A stretch of 64,000 nt of DNA, from NCBI GenBank assembly GCA_029449245.1, contig JANATF010000002.1, forward strand, positions 3,286,001 to 3,350,000, written 5' to 3'. Shown one piece after another: positions 1 through 11,205 of the stretch. This DNA comes from Mortierella alpina. Its lineage: Eukaryota; Mortierellomycota; Mortierellomycetes; Mortierellales; Mortierellaceae. The number at the start of each line of letters is the position of its first letter. Position 1 is the stretch's first letter. The notes below the pieces were generated by a model. It was not told where the DNA came from. It ran no database searches and saw only the letters and a program-made list of their open reading frames with translations. The translations under genes and the position numbers were made by a program.

Positions 1-627
1 CGAGTCCTCTTCCTGTGCAATCTCAATCGCCACGTTCAGAACAAAGGTGATGCCCAACCGCCGCAAAGTCCTGACGTCGGTGGCATTGTGTTCTGCGCCC
101 AGGTAGAGATTGGGCAGCACACGCACAGGTTCAGAGGTGTACGGTGAGGCAGCTCCGCACTCTAAGCTGTAGTCGGAAAAGTAGGCCGAGATGGAGCGAT
201 GTCCGTTTGCGGTGCTCGCTGCCGCCAATGGCAATTTGGGTGTGGGCAGTGCATCGTCCAGCAAGAGCTGGCTTTGTCGTCTTGATTCTGAAACAGTTGT
301 GAGCGATGCGGATGAGAGTGGGGCGGGTGTGAAGGACCGGCGGGATGAGAAAGATGTGGACAACGGCGTTGATGGGGCGATGATCAGAGGAAGAGTGGTG
401 TTCTTTGTCGAGGTGGTATTGTTGTTGCTGCTGCTGCTGCTGCTGTTGTGGTTAGGGCCAGGGGCAGGTGAGACGTTCAGGGACAATTGTTTGGCGTTTC
501 GCATTCGCTTCATGTCCTGAGGGCGGTGTAGGGAGAAGGACTGTGCAGACTGTATGGACGGAGACGAGGCCAGATATGGCTGCGAGTGGGGTTCGCATGA
601 GGGTGCGCAGAGGCTGTGGGGTGGCAT
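1..627 (-). CDS. Dual-specificity protein phosphatase, N-terminal part (runs off left edge)
   Basis: The minus-strand frame is open from about 780 down to base 1 and leaves the window. The first in-frame ATG is at 627-625; a second at 513-511 is possible. The first ~140 residues are Ser/Thr/Pro-rich, including a short poly-Ser tract encoded by a (CTG/CAG) run near 427-447, as in the regulatory tails of these enzymes. Close to the edge the protein reads PVRVLPNLYLGAEHNATDV followed by RRLGITFVLNVA. This is the start of a dual-specificity (MAPK-phosphatase-like) catalytic domain. The HCxxGxxR catalytic loop would lie outside the window, so activity cannot be judged. Known role of the family: dephosphorylating phospho-Tyr/Thr, often in MAP kinases. 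A TATA box lies about 420 bp upstream of the ATG, which implies a long leader or an extra 5' exon. Confidence 0.6.
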   Translation of the reverse strand, partial: MPPHSLCAPSCEPHSQPYLASSPSIQSAQSFSLHRPQDMKRMRNAKQLSLNVSPAPGPNHNSSSSSSNNNTTSTKNTTLPLIIAPSTPLSTSFSSRRSFTPAPLSSASLTTVSESRRQSQLLLDDALPTPKLPLAAASTANGHRSISAYFSDYSLECGAASPYTSEPVRVLPNLYLGAEHNATDVRTLRRLGITFVLNVAIEIAQEEDS

Positions 628-1045
628 GACTGGCGTAGACGTGGTCGAGGACGAAGAGGGAGAGAGGGAGAGGGAGAAGGAGAAGGAGAATGGGCGAATG
701 TAGCAGTGGCCTGGTTGTGGAAAATGGAGTGTACAAAGCGTGGCCCTAGGATATATTATGTTATATACAGTTGGTGAGTGTTAGGTCTCTGTGAAGGCAA
801 GTCGATGCAGAGGATTAAAGGAGCGGCGATAATAATAGGCAGCGAGAAATGAAGATAAGATGGAGAGAAGGAAGGGACTACGAAGATGAAGAGGGCAAGA
901 GATGTTTCTAGACCAGGGCAGAAGGAGGAACAGAAGAGAAAAAAGTCGGGGAGAGAGAAGGAAATAAGAAGGAAACGAGAAGGAAAAGAGAAGGAAAAGA
1001 GAAAGGGAAAAGACACCTCGCTGTTGTCTCGGCGGTTGGCTGGCC

Positions 1046-1053
1046 CTTATATA
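1046..1053 (-). promoter_or_regulatory. TATA box, probably of the phosphatase gene
   Basis: On the minus strand this reads TATATAAG. It is followed by a long pyrimidine-rich stretch (about 1010-886), a common leader arrangement in this window, and then by the phosphatase reading frame. The distance to the chosen ATG (about 420 bp) suggests a long 5' leader or an unrecognised 5' intron. Confidence 0.4.
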
Positions 1054-2371
1054 ACAGGCTGCATGGGCACACCAAGCACCACCGCACGGAGGATGAAGCA
1101 CAGACGGATAGTCAAACACAACAAGCAATCAAAAATTCAAACACTACAGGAGCTCGAAGGGGAGTATTAGCGTGAACAGTGATGTTGTTTGTCGGTGTGT
1201 GTGAGAGCGAGTGTGGTGTGTGTGGGTGCGCAAACCTTGATGCTTTTGCTGCTCTAGAGACCCATTGCACACACACAAAGAACAACGGAAGCGAGGGAGA
1301 GATGATCTGTTGACGACCTTTGAAGGAGAGATCCAAAGCGTTTGAGCAAAGAGGCCTCAGATGCCATGACAATTCCAGAACACCCAGAACATGCACGGGC
1401 TGAACGGGAGCAGTGGGCCAGCCCGTAGCAGCATCAACACGGGAAGCGCTAATGCCATGGCTAGACACAGTAATATGGATTAAAAATACCTTGAGTGCAA
1501 CGCTCGACGCTCTGGATATATGAACCAAAATTAAAAAAACTTGAACTAGGTGAGCCTGTTGCTGAACACGAGCTGGCTGCTACGTCGAAAAGAGTATAGG
1601 CTGGAGGACCAGAGCAATGTGTCAGTGTAAGGGTAGAGAACAAGGTCTCAGAGCAGGAGTGGAATGAAGCGTGTCCTCTCACAAGGGTCATATAAGATCG
1701 AGAGACAATGAAAGAGTCAAGAAGGTGAGGTTTTCAGGAACGGGACTTGTTCGAGGGAAATGAAGTGATCGCTGACAAGGGGCAAAGCGAGAGTGGCACA
1801 GGGGAGCGAACGATGGAGGTACCGAGGACGAGACACAAGGAATGCAGAGAAGATAGAGCCGAGCAACGAACAAACACAACTCTAGTCAGTCAATCAGTCG
1901 ATCTTTCAATCAGGCACACTCCCTCACCCCACTGCGACTGGAAGGTCTGCCGTCTGTTCGTATGGTGTCCTTTTGCGTTTCATGTCTGCAAGTGTTCGAG
2001 CACCTCCGCCCTTGTGATTTCAAGGAGAATATCAAAGAAGGGACATTGCATTATATGCAGAGGGAGTGGCATACATAAAAGCAAAGCATATGGTCCATTC
2101 TTTTTTTCCTCAGGAGGGATGATGGATGATAGCAAGGAAATGATGGTGGGAGGCATGCGGATGCAGCGCAGGACCAGAAAAACGAACGACAGAAATAAGC
2201 GGTCGAGACTTGATATGCCCGTGAGCAATGACGGTCGAAGTGGCATGGAGAGGGCACTGACTGACTGACCAAGGTTATGGTTGACCAGGGACTGACACAC
2301 ATACCGAGAAACCAAGAATAGAACCCCATGCGCTCATCAGGGCTTTTGGTCGAGTGTCATTTGAAATATGC

Positions 2372-2434
2372 CAGCACCCTCAGCACCCTCAGCACCCTCA
2401 GCACCCTCAGCACCCTCAGCACCCTCATCACCCT
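2372..2434. repeat. Tandem 9-bp repeat, seven copies
   Basis: The unit CAGCACCCT occurs six times without a mismatch (2372-2425), then once as CATCACCCT. It lies in the gene-free stretch. In frame it would encode a three-residue Ser-Thr-Leu-type repeat, but no sizeable reading frame spans it, so it looks like a minisatellite. Confidence 0.9.
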
Positions 2435-3651
2435 TCACCCTTGAGTGATATCATGATGCGATCGACAATCATGGGCGCATGAACTACTGCCCACTAAGAA
2501 CTATCCTCCTCGCCATCTGTATCTCGGAGGATAATGCGAAGCAAGCCAAGGCTAGTGTAAATTGGACATGACGCGAAATTAAGTGCATCGTATTCCAAAA
2601 AAAAGAGGTTTGATTATGGCGATGCAATAGTGCATGACAATTAAGTGAAAGGTACTGTAAACAGAAGGGAGGCGGTACCCGAAGCTTAATGGCATGATCG
2701 CATATGAGGAAGGGGAGGATTGATGATTCTCTTTGAGATGATACAGGACACCCTCAAACACCATTTCTGTTTAACCTCTGAAGCAAGTGGAAATATGTTT
2801 GATGGGGGAGGGGTGAGGGGTGAGCCGCGTGAATGTTCTTACCAGGTTCGCGTCCTCACGGTTCTTTTGCAGGATGAGGGCCAATGGCCTAGAGTGCATG
2901 CAGTTTGGGAAATGGCGGGCTTGCTGAAGGCTGTTGGGGGCTGCTGAATGCACAACGCTGGTGGGTTGAGTAATGTAGAAATGTGCGGGCTTGTAGGAGC
3001 GAGGCGATGGGGTATGGATTCGGCAAAATGACCAGACAAAGAGAGTTTAGATGAATGCAAGACGAAACGTGGAAGGCCAGGGTATGGAAGGCAGCGAGGA
3101 GACAAGGAGCGCGAGCGGGAAACGGGAAGAGAGCAAAAGAGGCGGGAGCGTCTGGTCGTGGGTCTTGCCTGAGCTTGGGCGCAAATTGCAATATTGCATT
3201 TCGCGAGACGGAAGCGCCAATCAGAAATAGGGCATCGAAGAGAAGCAGTCGTGTCATTGGAGGTGTATTTGACACTGATGGAACATGCGTCCCATAATGC
3301 ATTCCTGCGTCTCAGAAGCCACTATATAACTAGCTGGCGGTTCTCTCTCCACCCGAGTACCCAGTGCTCGTTGTTGGTTGCGAGATTCCTAGCGGCATTT
3401 CTAGACCAGATCGATGCTCTTCTTACTCGGTACATGATTGTGTGATTCTTTTCTTCTATATCGAGAGGTAGCCATGCCTTCTTGCACACACCTTTTTTTT
3501 TTTTTCTTCTCTCTTCGTCTCTCTTCTCGACAGTCCTTGCTTCTCACTGCGTATTGCAGCAGTTTGCACTACATGCTACTCTTACCCTCATCCTCATTAG
3601 AGCACCTCCTCATCGTCATGCTTTTGAATTTTGATCTGTTGCTCTTTAATG

Positions 3652-4604
3652 TCAACAAGAGAGGTGCGTGAGTGAACAAGGAAAAGATAGCGTCCCTTGG
3701 ACCCACATGGCCTCGAGTTCATCCTCGGGGCTGTGCATGAAAACACCACTGTCTTTGCGGTCATGGTGGTATTCGTCTCCCTCCTCATCCTGGGCACAGA
3801 GGAGCATTCCATAAACGGGGTGACCCTCTGGCTGGGTTCGCTCCTTTGCGCCTTGTTCTTTCTCCTCTTCGTCGTCCTCCTTGTCTTCTTCCGTCTCATC
3901 TTCATCCTCGTGCTCTTGTCTCTCTCTCTTCCCTGCGGTCGTACCAACTCGCTTAGACTCGGAGAGGTATAGAGTACTACTTGGACCAAGCGGCTCACTT
4001 GTGCTGCTGCTATCCTGACCCCCACTTGCAACATCTTCATGCTCTCCCTCCAGCCTCTCGTCCTTAAGGTTGTGCAAGATCTCGTCTCCGTCGTCAGAAT
4101 CTTGTCCGGTCAGCCGCCACCCCGGAGGAGAATGTGTTTGCGGGATGGACAACGTACTGCCAACATGTTTTTCTCGCAAACAGGGCATCAGTAGGTTGTT
4201 TGATAACAAGTCTGGTATTTCACCCAGCTCGAGCTGAATCTCCCAGAGTGACAGTATCGGGTATCTTTGAGAAGGGCCATCATATTGATCGTCATGTGCG
4301 CCGAAAGTGTTCCATGAATCTGTGCAGAATACATTTGATGACTTATAGTAGCCCCAGTTGGAGCTGTGGTCTAGGTCGGTGACCAAGGCGAAGTTGGCTA
4401 ACAAAAAGACGCTGATGAAGAGTAAGAGGCATGCGGTAGTTGTACGAGGATGTGCGTTGGGAGGAGGGGTTGCATTGTGCTCAGCACAGAGTGTGCAGTC
4501 TTCTCACCTGCTTGGCTTTGTGCTGACCTGACTCTTCCCAGTAGATGTTCAGCAAACTCCTTTGTATCGCTAACGACGTGCTCCCAAAAGGCGCTTTGTA
4601 ACAT
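3652..4604 (-). CDS. Acidic protein of unknown function, two inferred exons
   Basis: Proposed exons on the minus strand are 4604-4508 and 4397-3652. The donor is GTGAGA; the acceptor is a pyrimidine-rich tract ending in TTAG. The lengths sum to 843 nt, giving 280 residues from an ATG at 4604. Exon 1 looks helical (segment AFWEHVVSDTKEFAEHLLG). The middle is ordinary, and residues ~170-215 are strongly acidic (runs of D and E such as EDEDETEEDKEDDEEEKE). I do not recognise a family. Further 5' exons may exist between 4610 and 4900, where two minus frames are coding-like but lack clear splice sites. The long open frame and consistent splice phase support a real gene; the function is unknown. 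Confidence 0.45.
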
Positions 4605-5348
4605 GCTGTAGAGGAAGGGGAGAGTTGGATTGAAATAAAAGAGTCTGTATGGGCTAGGATGATGTATCCGGGAGGAACGATTGGCGAGGACTTGGCAATA
4701 GCTTGTAGCAAGGCCGGAAGATGCTTTTGAAGAGTGTAGAAAAGAGTGAGTACAGCAATTCCTGTGTGCCGACAGCTGTTATTTGTTCCTCTGGCCAACT
4801 GTGGAGTTCAACTGTGCCTACAGTAGCCTCTTTCGCCGCCTCATTCATCACCCCCCTTTTAGCTTCTTTTCTCAGTAACCTGACGCAGGAACGCCGAAAT
4901 GGCATCAACGAAAGTTGGTGCGCTCTCTCCTCTCTCTCTCTCCCTCCTCTCTCTGTCTCTCTGTCTCCCTCAATGTGGTTCCAACATTCTAGTAAAGAAC
5001 ATGAGCGACTGATACCACAGCTACCACACACTCAAACGGGCACGGAGTTCTTCAGATCATTGACGACTTAGAAGCACAACGCACAAGCACCATAGCTGTG
5101 CACTGAAGACTGAGCAACTGTTGTAATCAGTCCGAGCTCGACGGATCGCAGCCGGCCCCTTAAATGCACTAGAGACTGTTCAGGGACCAGTTTTTTGCTG
5201 TACGCAAGAAATGCTTCTTCGCGGTTCCAAAGCAAAGACGAAAAGCGACATCACTTACTCGTCTTTTCCTCCTCGCCATCTGTCTCCGTTCATCCTTTCA
5301 TCCCTATTCCCCTCGCCCCAACCGTTTCCACCTGTCCACACACTCGCC
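4605..5348. other. Intergenic region upstream of CCT1
   Basis: This lies between the start of the acidic-protein gene (minus) and the CCT1 start codon (plus), so it probably holds two divergent promoters. It contains a CT-dinucleotide tract at about 4921-4972. I see no clear TATA box for CCT1. Confidence 0.5.
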
Positions 5349-7705
5349 ATGTACTCTACACCGCAGAACAACAGCCTGTTCCTGGGAGGAGAGCGCACAT
5401 CGGGTCAAAACATCCGTGATCAGAATGGTAACCTTTCCAAATCAACCAATTGGCATCCGCTCGTGAAGCCAAACCAACAAAAAAACAAAAGAAAAAAGAA
5501 AAAAGAAAAAAGAAGATCCGATCCGTGTCGTGAAGGAAGAACGCCACCGCTGCAAGATGCCTCGCTCCAGGACCAGCACATATGCGGAGGACACGTCCGT
5601 GGTCATGGACGACTCGTAGCCAAGAATTACGCGGTGCGCTAATCAAACACGAGAGATCTTTGTTAACCTCGGGTGCATTCATCGTTCCTTTGCTGCATCT
5701 AGTCCTCGCCGCATCCTCTATTGCCAACATTGTCAAGTCTTCTTTAGGCCCGGTCGGTCTTGACAAGATGATTGTGAACGAGATTGGAGTAAGCTTTTTC
5801 TATCCTTGTAGCAAGCACTCTCCTGATCAGTTTTCACTCCAGCTAGTATATTGACCCTGCCTTGTATGCTCTTGGTTCAACGTGTTACTGTAGGATGTTA
5901 CGATCACGAACGATGGCGCTACGATCCTCAACATGCTGGAAGTTGAGCACCCCGCGGGAAGAATTCTTGTCGAACTGGCTCAGCAGCAGGATAAGGAGGT
6001 CGGTGATGGTACAACGTCTGTTGTTATCATTGCCGCTGAACTCCTCAAGAGAGCCAACGAGCTTGTCAAGAACAAGATCCACCCGACCACAATCATCTCA
6101 GGATACAGACTGGCCTCCAAGGAGGCATGCAAGTTTATTGCCGATCAGATGTCTATCAAGGTTGATACTCTTGGACGCGACTGCCTCGTGAACGCTGCAA
6201 AGACAAGCATGTCCAGCAAGATCATTGGATCGTAAGTTTAATCTGTGGACCAAGCGCTGCTTCAGAGGTACTTCTCCAAGCTCATTCCTTAAATTCCCCT
6301 CTGCGTCGGATTAGCCATGACAATTTTTTCTCAAACATGGCCGTTGATGCCATGCTCGCGGTCAAGTCCACCAACAGTCGCGGCGAACACAAATACCCTG
6401 TCAAGGCTGTGAACGTATTGAAGGCCCACGGAAAGAGTGCCACAGAATCCATGCTGATCAAGGGATACGCTCTCAACTGCACAGTCGCCAGTCAGGCTAT
6501 GAAGACTAAGATCACCAACGCAAAGATTGCCTGCCTCGACATCAACCTTCAAAAGGTCCGTATGAACTTGGGTGTCCACATCATGGTAGATGATCCTGAC
6601 AAGCTGGAAGACATTCGCAAGAGGTATGAGATATCGCTGATATGGTATATCCGCCACTTAACTATTCGTACATGCGTCGCGATTGTTAAACTAAAGCACG
6701 TCGCAATCACTCATTCACTCCAAACATCCACTCACCACCTCACCCTCTTCTATTTGCTTCTTCCAGAGAGAGCGATATTACGACAGAACGTATCCAAAAG
6801 ATTCTTGCCACTGGCGCTAATGTGATTTTGACGACCAAAGGAATTGACGACATGTGCCTGAAGTTGTTTGTCGAGGCTGGAGCCATGGCCGTGCGCCGCT
6901 GCAAAAAGGAGGATCTCCGCCGCATTGCCAAGGCGACGGGTGCAACTTTGATTTCCACCTTGGCCAACTTGGAAGGTGAGGAAACCTACGATGCCTCATA
7001 CTTGGGAGAAGCTGAAGAGGTTGTTCAGGACAGAATTTCAGACGATGAGTGCATTCTCGTCAAGGGCACCAAAGTGCAGTCCTCAGCCTCGATCATTCTC
7101 CGTGGAGCCAACGATTTCATGCTGGACGAGATGGAGCGCTCGCTCCATGATGCTCTCTGCGTTGTCAAGAGAACTTTGGAGAGCGGAAGCGTCGTTCCTG
7201 GAGGAGGAGCTGTCGAGACCGCCCTTAACATCCACCTGGAGAACTTTGCGACCACCTTGGTAAGCCTATTGCGCCATAACGACTCCTTTACAGTCTGATG
7301 TACCGACGTTCCAGACGTTCTTGGCCCTTATACAATGTTTTTTCTTTTGTGTAGGGTTCCCGTGAGCAACTGGCTATTCTTGAGTTTGCAAACGCGCTTC
7401 TTGTGATCCCCAAGACGTTGGCTGTCAATGCGGCAAAGGACTCTACGGACTTGGTCGCCACACTTCGTGTTTACCACAACAGTGCTCAGAACGACACTAC
7501 GCAGCAGGGATTGAAGTGGTATGGCCTGGATCTGATGAAGGGCGAGGTTCGCGATAACGTTCACGCAGGTGTCCTTGAACCTGCTCTCTCTAAAATCCGT
7601 GCCCTGAAGTCTGCCACCGAGACTGCACTGTCTATCCTCCGTATCGATGACATGATTACTGTCGCGCCCGAGCAGCGAGAGCAGGATGATGGCCATGGAC
7701 ACTAA
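5349..7705 (+). CDS. CCT1: T-complex protein 1 subunit alpha (CCT/TRiC chaperonin)
   Basis: Six exons are inferred: 5349-5427, 5703-5788, 5894-6231, 6315-6623, 6767-7259 and 7355-7705. They total 1,656 nt and 551 residues; family members are about 550-560. All introns are GT-AG and the phases match. Diagnostic group II chaperonin motifs are present: SSLGPVGLDKM and TNDGATIL near the N-terminus, the nucleotide-binding GDGTTSV, the subunit-specific GRDCLVNAAKTSMSSK, and near the C-terminus VPGGGAVE (ATPase domain) and LRIDDMI. CCT1 is one of eight different subunits of the cytosolic TRiC ring that folds actin, tubulin and WD-repeat proteins using ATP. The first intron (5428-5702, 275 bp) is the longest and carries an A-rich run at about 5478-5514. 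The gene looks intact. Confidence 0.97.
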
Positions 7706-7976
7706 GGAGATAGTGGGCAGCGGGAAACCTCAACAAAGGGGCTTGCTCCTTTGGATGTGCTATATTTTATTATTATTATTTTTGACAATACATGGTTCGC
7801 ATCGATGTTCAAGTGGTGAATTGCAAACTTTGATGCCACACATTGTTTTCAATCTAGCATCCATCTTCATCCAACTTCCACTCACTCTGGTAAGACAGCA
7901 TTTCTCACCCTCCTCCATATCAAGTCAGCAAAAAGATATTCTGACAGATTGACGAATGAGCAAAATGCAAAAGAGA

Positions 7977-8060
7977 TCCGAAAACCCGGATTTGAACCAG
8001 GGACCTAGAGATGACATTTGAAACTACAGTCTCCCGCTCTACCAACTGAGCTATTTTCGG
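7977..8060 (-). tRNA. tRNA-Tyr (GUA anticodon) with 11-nt intron, copy 1
   Basis: The 84-nt minus-strand gene folds as a standard tRNA. The acceptor stem is CCGAAAA paired with TTTTCGG, the A box is TAGCTCAGTTGG, the B box is GGTTCAAATCC, and the discriminator base is A. The loop CTGTAG gives anticodon GUA, followed after position 37 by an 11-nt intron, the canonical position and typical of eukaryotic tRNA-Tyr. CCA is not encoded. A T run about 8 nt downstream on the minus strand can end RNA polymerase III transcription. It is the left arm of a perfect inverted repeat with copy 2. Confidence 0.97.
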
Positions 8061-8282
8061 TTTCAAGCAATTTGATTGGATGGCCAGTTACCGAAAATTT
8101 ATCATTAACAACCTGTGAACAAATTCGGAGAGGAATTACAGAAATGCATGGAAATACTTTAAAAAAATCATTGACGTAAATAAAATTATTTCCATGCATT
8201 TCTGTAATTCCTCTCCGAATTTGTTCACAGGTTGTTAATGATAAATTTTCGGTAACTGGCCATCCAATCAAATTGCTTGAAA

Positions 8283-8366
8283 CCGAAAATAGCTCAGTTG
8301 GTAGAGCGGGAGACTGTAGTTTCAAATGTCATCTCTAGGTCCCTGGTTCAAATCCGGGTTTTCGGA
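8283..8366 (+). tRNA. tRNA-Tyr (GUA anticodon) with 11-nt intron, copy 2
   Basis: Identical over all 84 nt to copies 1 and 3, with the same acceptor stem, A and B boxes, GUA anticodon and intron. Its terminator is the TTTT run starting about 8 nt downstream (CCTTTTG). It points away from copy 1, and its upstream 96 bp mirror those of copy 1. Confidence 0.97.
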
Positions 8367-8966
8367 TATCCTTTTGTTTTTGTTGCTTCTCCTTTGACTT
8401 TTTCTTTTCTTTTCTTTTCACCTTTAAGCCTTTCGTCTTTTCTCAGCCTACCTCTCATCCATCGCAACTGCATGCCACGCAGAACAGAGACTCACGCAGC
8501 ATCGCCTAGAAAACGAACGACACGTCGCTTGTTCCCGCACCTCCATCTTTCCTTCGCAAGCGACACGACTCACCCTCAGACCCCTGCGCCAAAGCTCCGC
8601 ATCTCTTGTTCTTGGTCCTCAGGTATGTATGCCCAACCTACGGAAAACGTACCATACACGACACAGAAGCACGGAACCTTTGGCCTCTAGCAGCGATTGA
8701 AAGAGCTAGGAATGCAAGCTCCTCGTGCATGTCCTGTTTTGCGGCAGGTTGGGAGTCCAACCGGCCGGCTGGCCAGCTGGCTGACCTGGCTTTGTAATCC
8801 CAGACCATTGCTGATGCTCTAGAATTGTTGGGAGCACTTTTGAATTTCAAAAAAAGAAACCTCGATGCTCGATGCTTTTCAAGAAAGTAATGCTCACGAG
8901 CAGAACAAGAGCGCTGATGTTCAGGGTATCTCTCTCGCACTATACAGTAGCTTACCGCCCAGCAAG
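8367..8966. other. Intergenic region between tRNA-Tyr copy 2 and the GNAT gene
   Basis: This holds a T/C-rich stretch (8375-8450) after the tRNA and presumably the promoter of the following gene. An in-frame upstream ATG at 8865 could extend that gene by 34 residues. No other gene is supported. Confidence 0.5.
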
Positions 8967-10944
8967 ATGGAGAATGAGGCATTTTCTGTCCCAAAGAGGC
9001 CGACAACACCTCCACCAAGGACCCCAAAACGACCCTCACTAAGTAAGTCGCCGTCGCTGGGGTTAGTGTATATGTACGTGTATGCGTATGCGTGTGCCTG
9101 TCTGTGTCTTACGCTTTAGACGCGCCAGCCTTGTCAGCCTGTGGTGTTCTAACAAGCTTCTTTTTCGCTTCCGCTTTTCTATTTAGATAACCCAGACTTA
9201 ATCCTCACGCCGGGGAACCGTCGAAGCGACCGTATCAGGAAGAGGTTGATCAAGGAAATCGTCAAAGACCGGAAAGACCTCGGGCGGGATGGTATGTTGG
9301 TTGTAACGGTACTATGGCGGAAATTTGCTATCAGAAACTATTACGCCCGCGATCCAAACTAATTTCTTTCCTCTGATGCCATAGGCGACACCATCACGAC
9401 GCCCCGAGGCTCTAGCATCCACTCAAAGTTTCCGGAGGGATTCAACCAGGTCACAACAACACCAAGGCGGGTGGCTCTGGATCAGTTCAAGCGCCGGTTG
9501 CAGTTCAAGGATGGGGCGATGAGCGGAGTCCGGTCCATGGACACGTATAAGCAACTCGAACGCAAGGAGAAGATGGAGGAGTTTCATCGGGAACAGCGCG
9601 GGAAACGCGATGATGCAGTCATGAAAAGCAGAGGATGTATGTATGCTCGTCCGTTTATCCTCAACTTGCTCCTTATACGTAATATGCGCAAGAAAAGTCA
9701 AAAGTCGGGAAGATTGAAAAACACTGATGCTGAATGCTAATGATTCCTTGGCTCTTCGTGGACAAGTATCTTTGCCCGCAATCTCAAGAACGCGACAGAC
9801 AAGTAATGTAGTACCCAGCAAGGAAGGAGAAGCACCAAGACCCCATTTTATACCACGCCACAACCTTCGACCACGCCCGTTGCGGGTATCCATCCCGGAT
9901 ATCGACACATTGCTCCTGGGAGGCATTCGAAACAGTGGCGCAATAGAAAAGAGGAAAGGCCAGTACAAACGTTTGAAGGCGCATGATTCGGTCGACTTTG
10001 TCAGCTGGAAGGATCGGGACGACGCTTGGAGGACCAAGAGACTTGCAAGTTACATGTCTTCGTCAAAGAAAGCCAGAGAAACCGTTTTGTTCAAGAAGCG
10101 GAAACGTACGTGTGCCACGTGTTCGTTCTCTTCACTACTCCATGGCAAATCTCCAGAAAGCTCAGGCACTAATGGCAAATGGCATCTCGTTACTCTAGTT
10201 AATATCTGCGGATGGGGCAACCCGAAGAAGAATCTTGGCAACTATCTCAGTATTTGCTGGGAATACAACCCCGACTTGAACGCGGACAAGAACCAGAAAC
10301 TTCCAAATCGGAGCCCCGCTGTCCTTAATCGGTACGATGACCAGGGCGGCTGCGAGGAATCTGGATTGATCTACTACCCGGATGTGATCTCTGATCCACA
10401 AAAGAAGAATTTGAACGGGTTCTGTTTCACCATCCAGTCGGAACTTGCTCTGCAATACGAACCTGCTCAGAAGGTCCTCTTTCAGCAAGCGAGTGCAATG
10501 GTGCAGCGATCTTTTTGGCAATACAACATGGATCTCTCCTTGGATTCTAGTCTGGAGGACAATTTTACGGTCGACATCTACGTTTCGTCCCATCCGTCCC
10601 AGGACATGAATGATATGACCGTTCGAGGGGTCACCCAGTTCATCTTTATGAAGGGCTACATTTATGTCGACAAGATCTGTGTCTCAGAGGATCACCAAAA
10701 GTCTGGCATCGGAGCCCTGTTAATGGATCGCATTCAGGATATCGCGTTTGAACGCAAGAAGGACATTCTTCTCTATGCTCTCGGTCCTGTTGTCGGCGTC
10801 TACTTGCATTGGGGATTCAAGTATTGCAAGGAGTGGCCAGCCATTCCGGGAGACGTCGGCGTGATCATGCGTAAGCGTATCGCCACCAAGGATGCCGCGG
10901 ACGACTTTGTCGGACTACAATGGGATGGCACCCGATTCGCATAG
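8967..10944 (+). CDS. GNAT-type N-acetyltransferase domain protein, uncharacterised
   Basis: Five exons are inferred: 8967-9042, 9187-9291, 9385-9636, 9767-10105 and 10199-10944. They sum to 1,518 nt and 505 residues, in phase. The N-terminal ~230 residues are basic and Pro/Arg-rich (KRPTTPPPRTPKRPSL, RRSDRIRKRL), suggesting a disordered, possibly nuclear segment. The C-terminal third has YIYVDKICVSEDHQKSGIGALL, where QKSGIG matches the Q/RxxGxG/A acetyl-CoA loop of GNAT enzymes. The following ALGPVVGVYLHWGFKY resembles the late strand and helix of that fold. Substrate is unknown. The fourth intron (10106-10198, 93 nt) contains no stop and is a multiple of three, so its retention would leave the frame open. 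The start could instead be an in-frame ATG at 8865. Confidence 0.75.
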
Positions 10945-11205
10945 TCTGTGGTCGGATCTCTCCATGGACACCTGGTCTCCCATTCTCGAGACCTCTGTAT
11001 ATTTCCGCCTTGGTCATTTGCCTCCGCCTTGTAATTGTACTTTTCATCAGCCCTCAACCTGGATCAAGTCACTCGATCAAGTCTCATTCTTCACGGGAGA
11101 AAAAATAAACCAGATATACCGCCCCGACAGCAGAATGCAGCACAACAGGAAGACGAATGCCAATATCGGAGATCTTTATTTGACTGACACGCGGGGGTGT
11201 TCAAT

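Larger units (their letters stand above)
628..3651. other. Gene-free stretch of about 3 kb
   Basis: Bases 628-1050 are probably leader and promoter of the phosphatase gene, with a purine-rich plus strand (CT-rich in the sense direction) at 886-1010. From 1150 to 3650 only short unconserved reading frames occur on either strand. None has splice partners or motifs I recognise. The stretch contains a 9-bp tandem repeat at 2372-2434, a TATA-like CTATATAAC at about 3320 on the plus strand with no convincing gene behind it, and short homopolymer runs. Confidence 0.6.
7976..8367. repeat. Perfect inverted repeat, 181-bp arms with a 30-bp spacer, one tRNA-Tyr per arm
   Basis: Left arm 7976-8156 and right arm 8187-8367 are exact reverse complements by my reading, with the centre of symmetry between 8171 and 8172. 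Each arm holds a complete tRNA-Tyr plus 96 bp of its 5' flank. The spacer is AT-rich. Symmetry breaks directly outside the tRNA 3' ends (G versus A at 7975/8368). The two tRNAs are therefore transcribed divergently from a shared palindromic upstream region. Confidence 0.97.

Noticed and set aside
1747-2268. 173-codon plus-strand open frame
   Set aside because: Composition is irregular, no motif or splice partner is seen, and an overlapping minus frame is equally open. Treated as chance.
8060-8283. Palindrome as terminal inverted repeats of a small DNA transposon
   Set aside because: There is no target-site duplication outside the arms, no transposase, and the arms end exactly at the tRNA 3' ends, so a tRNA-gene inverted duplication is simpler.
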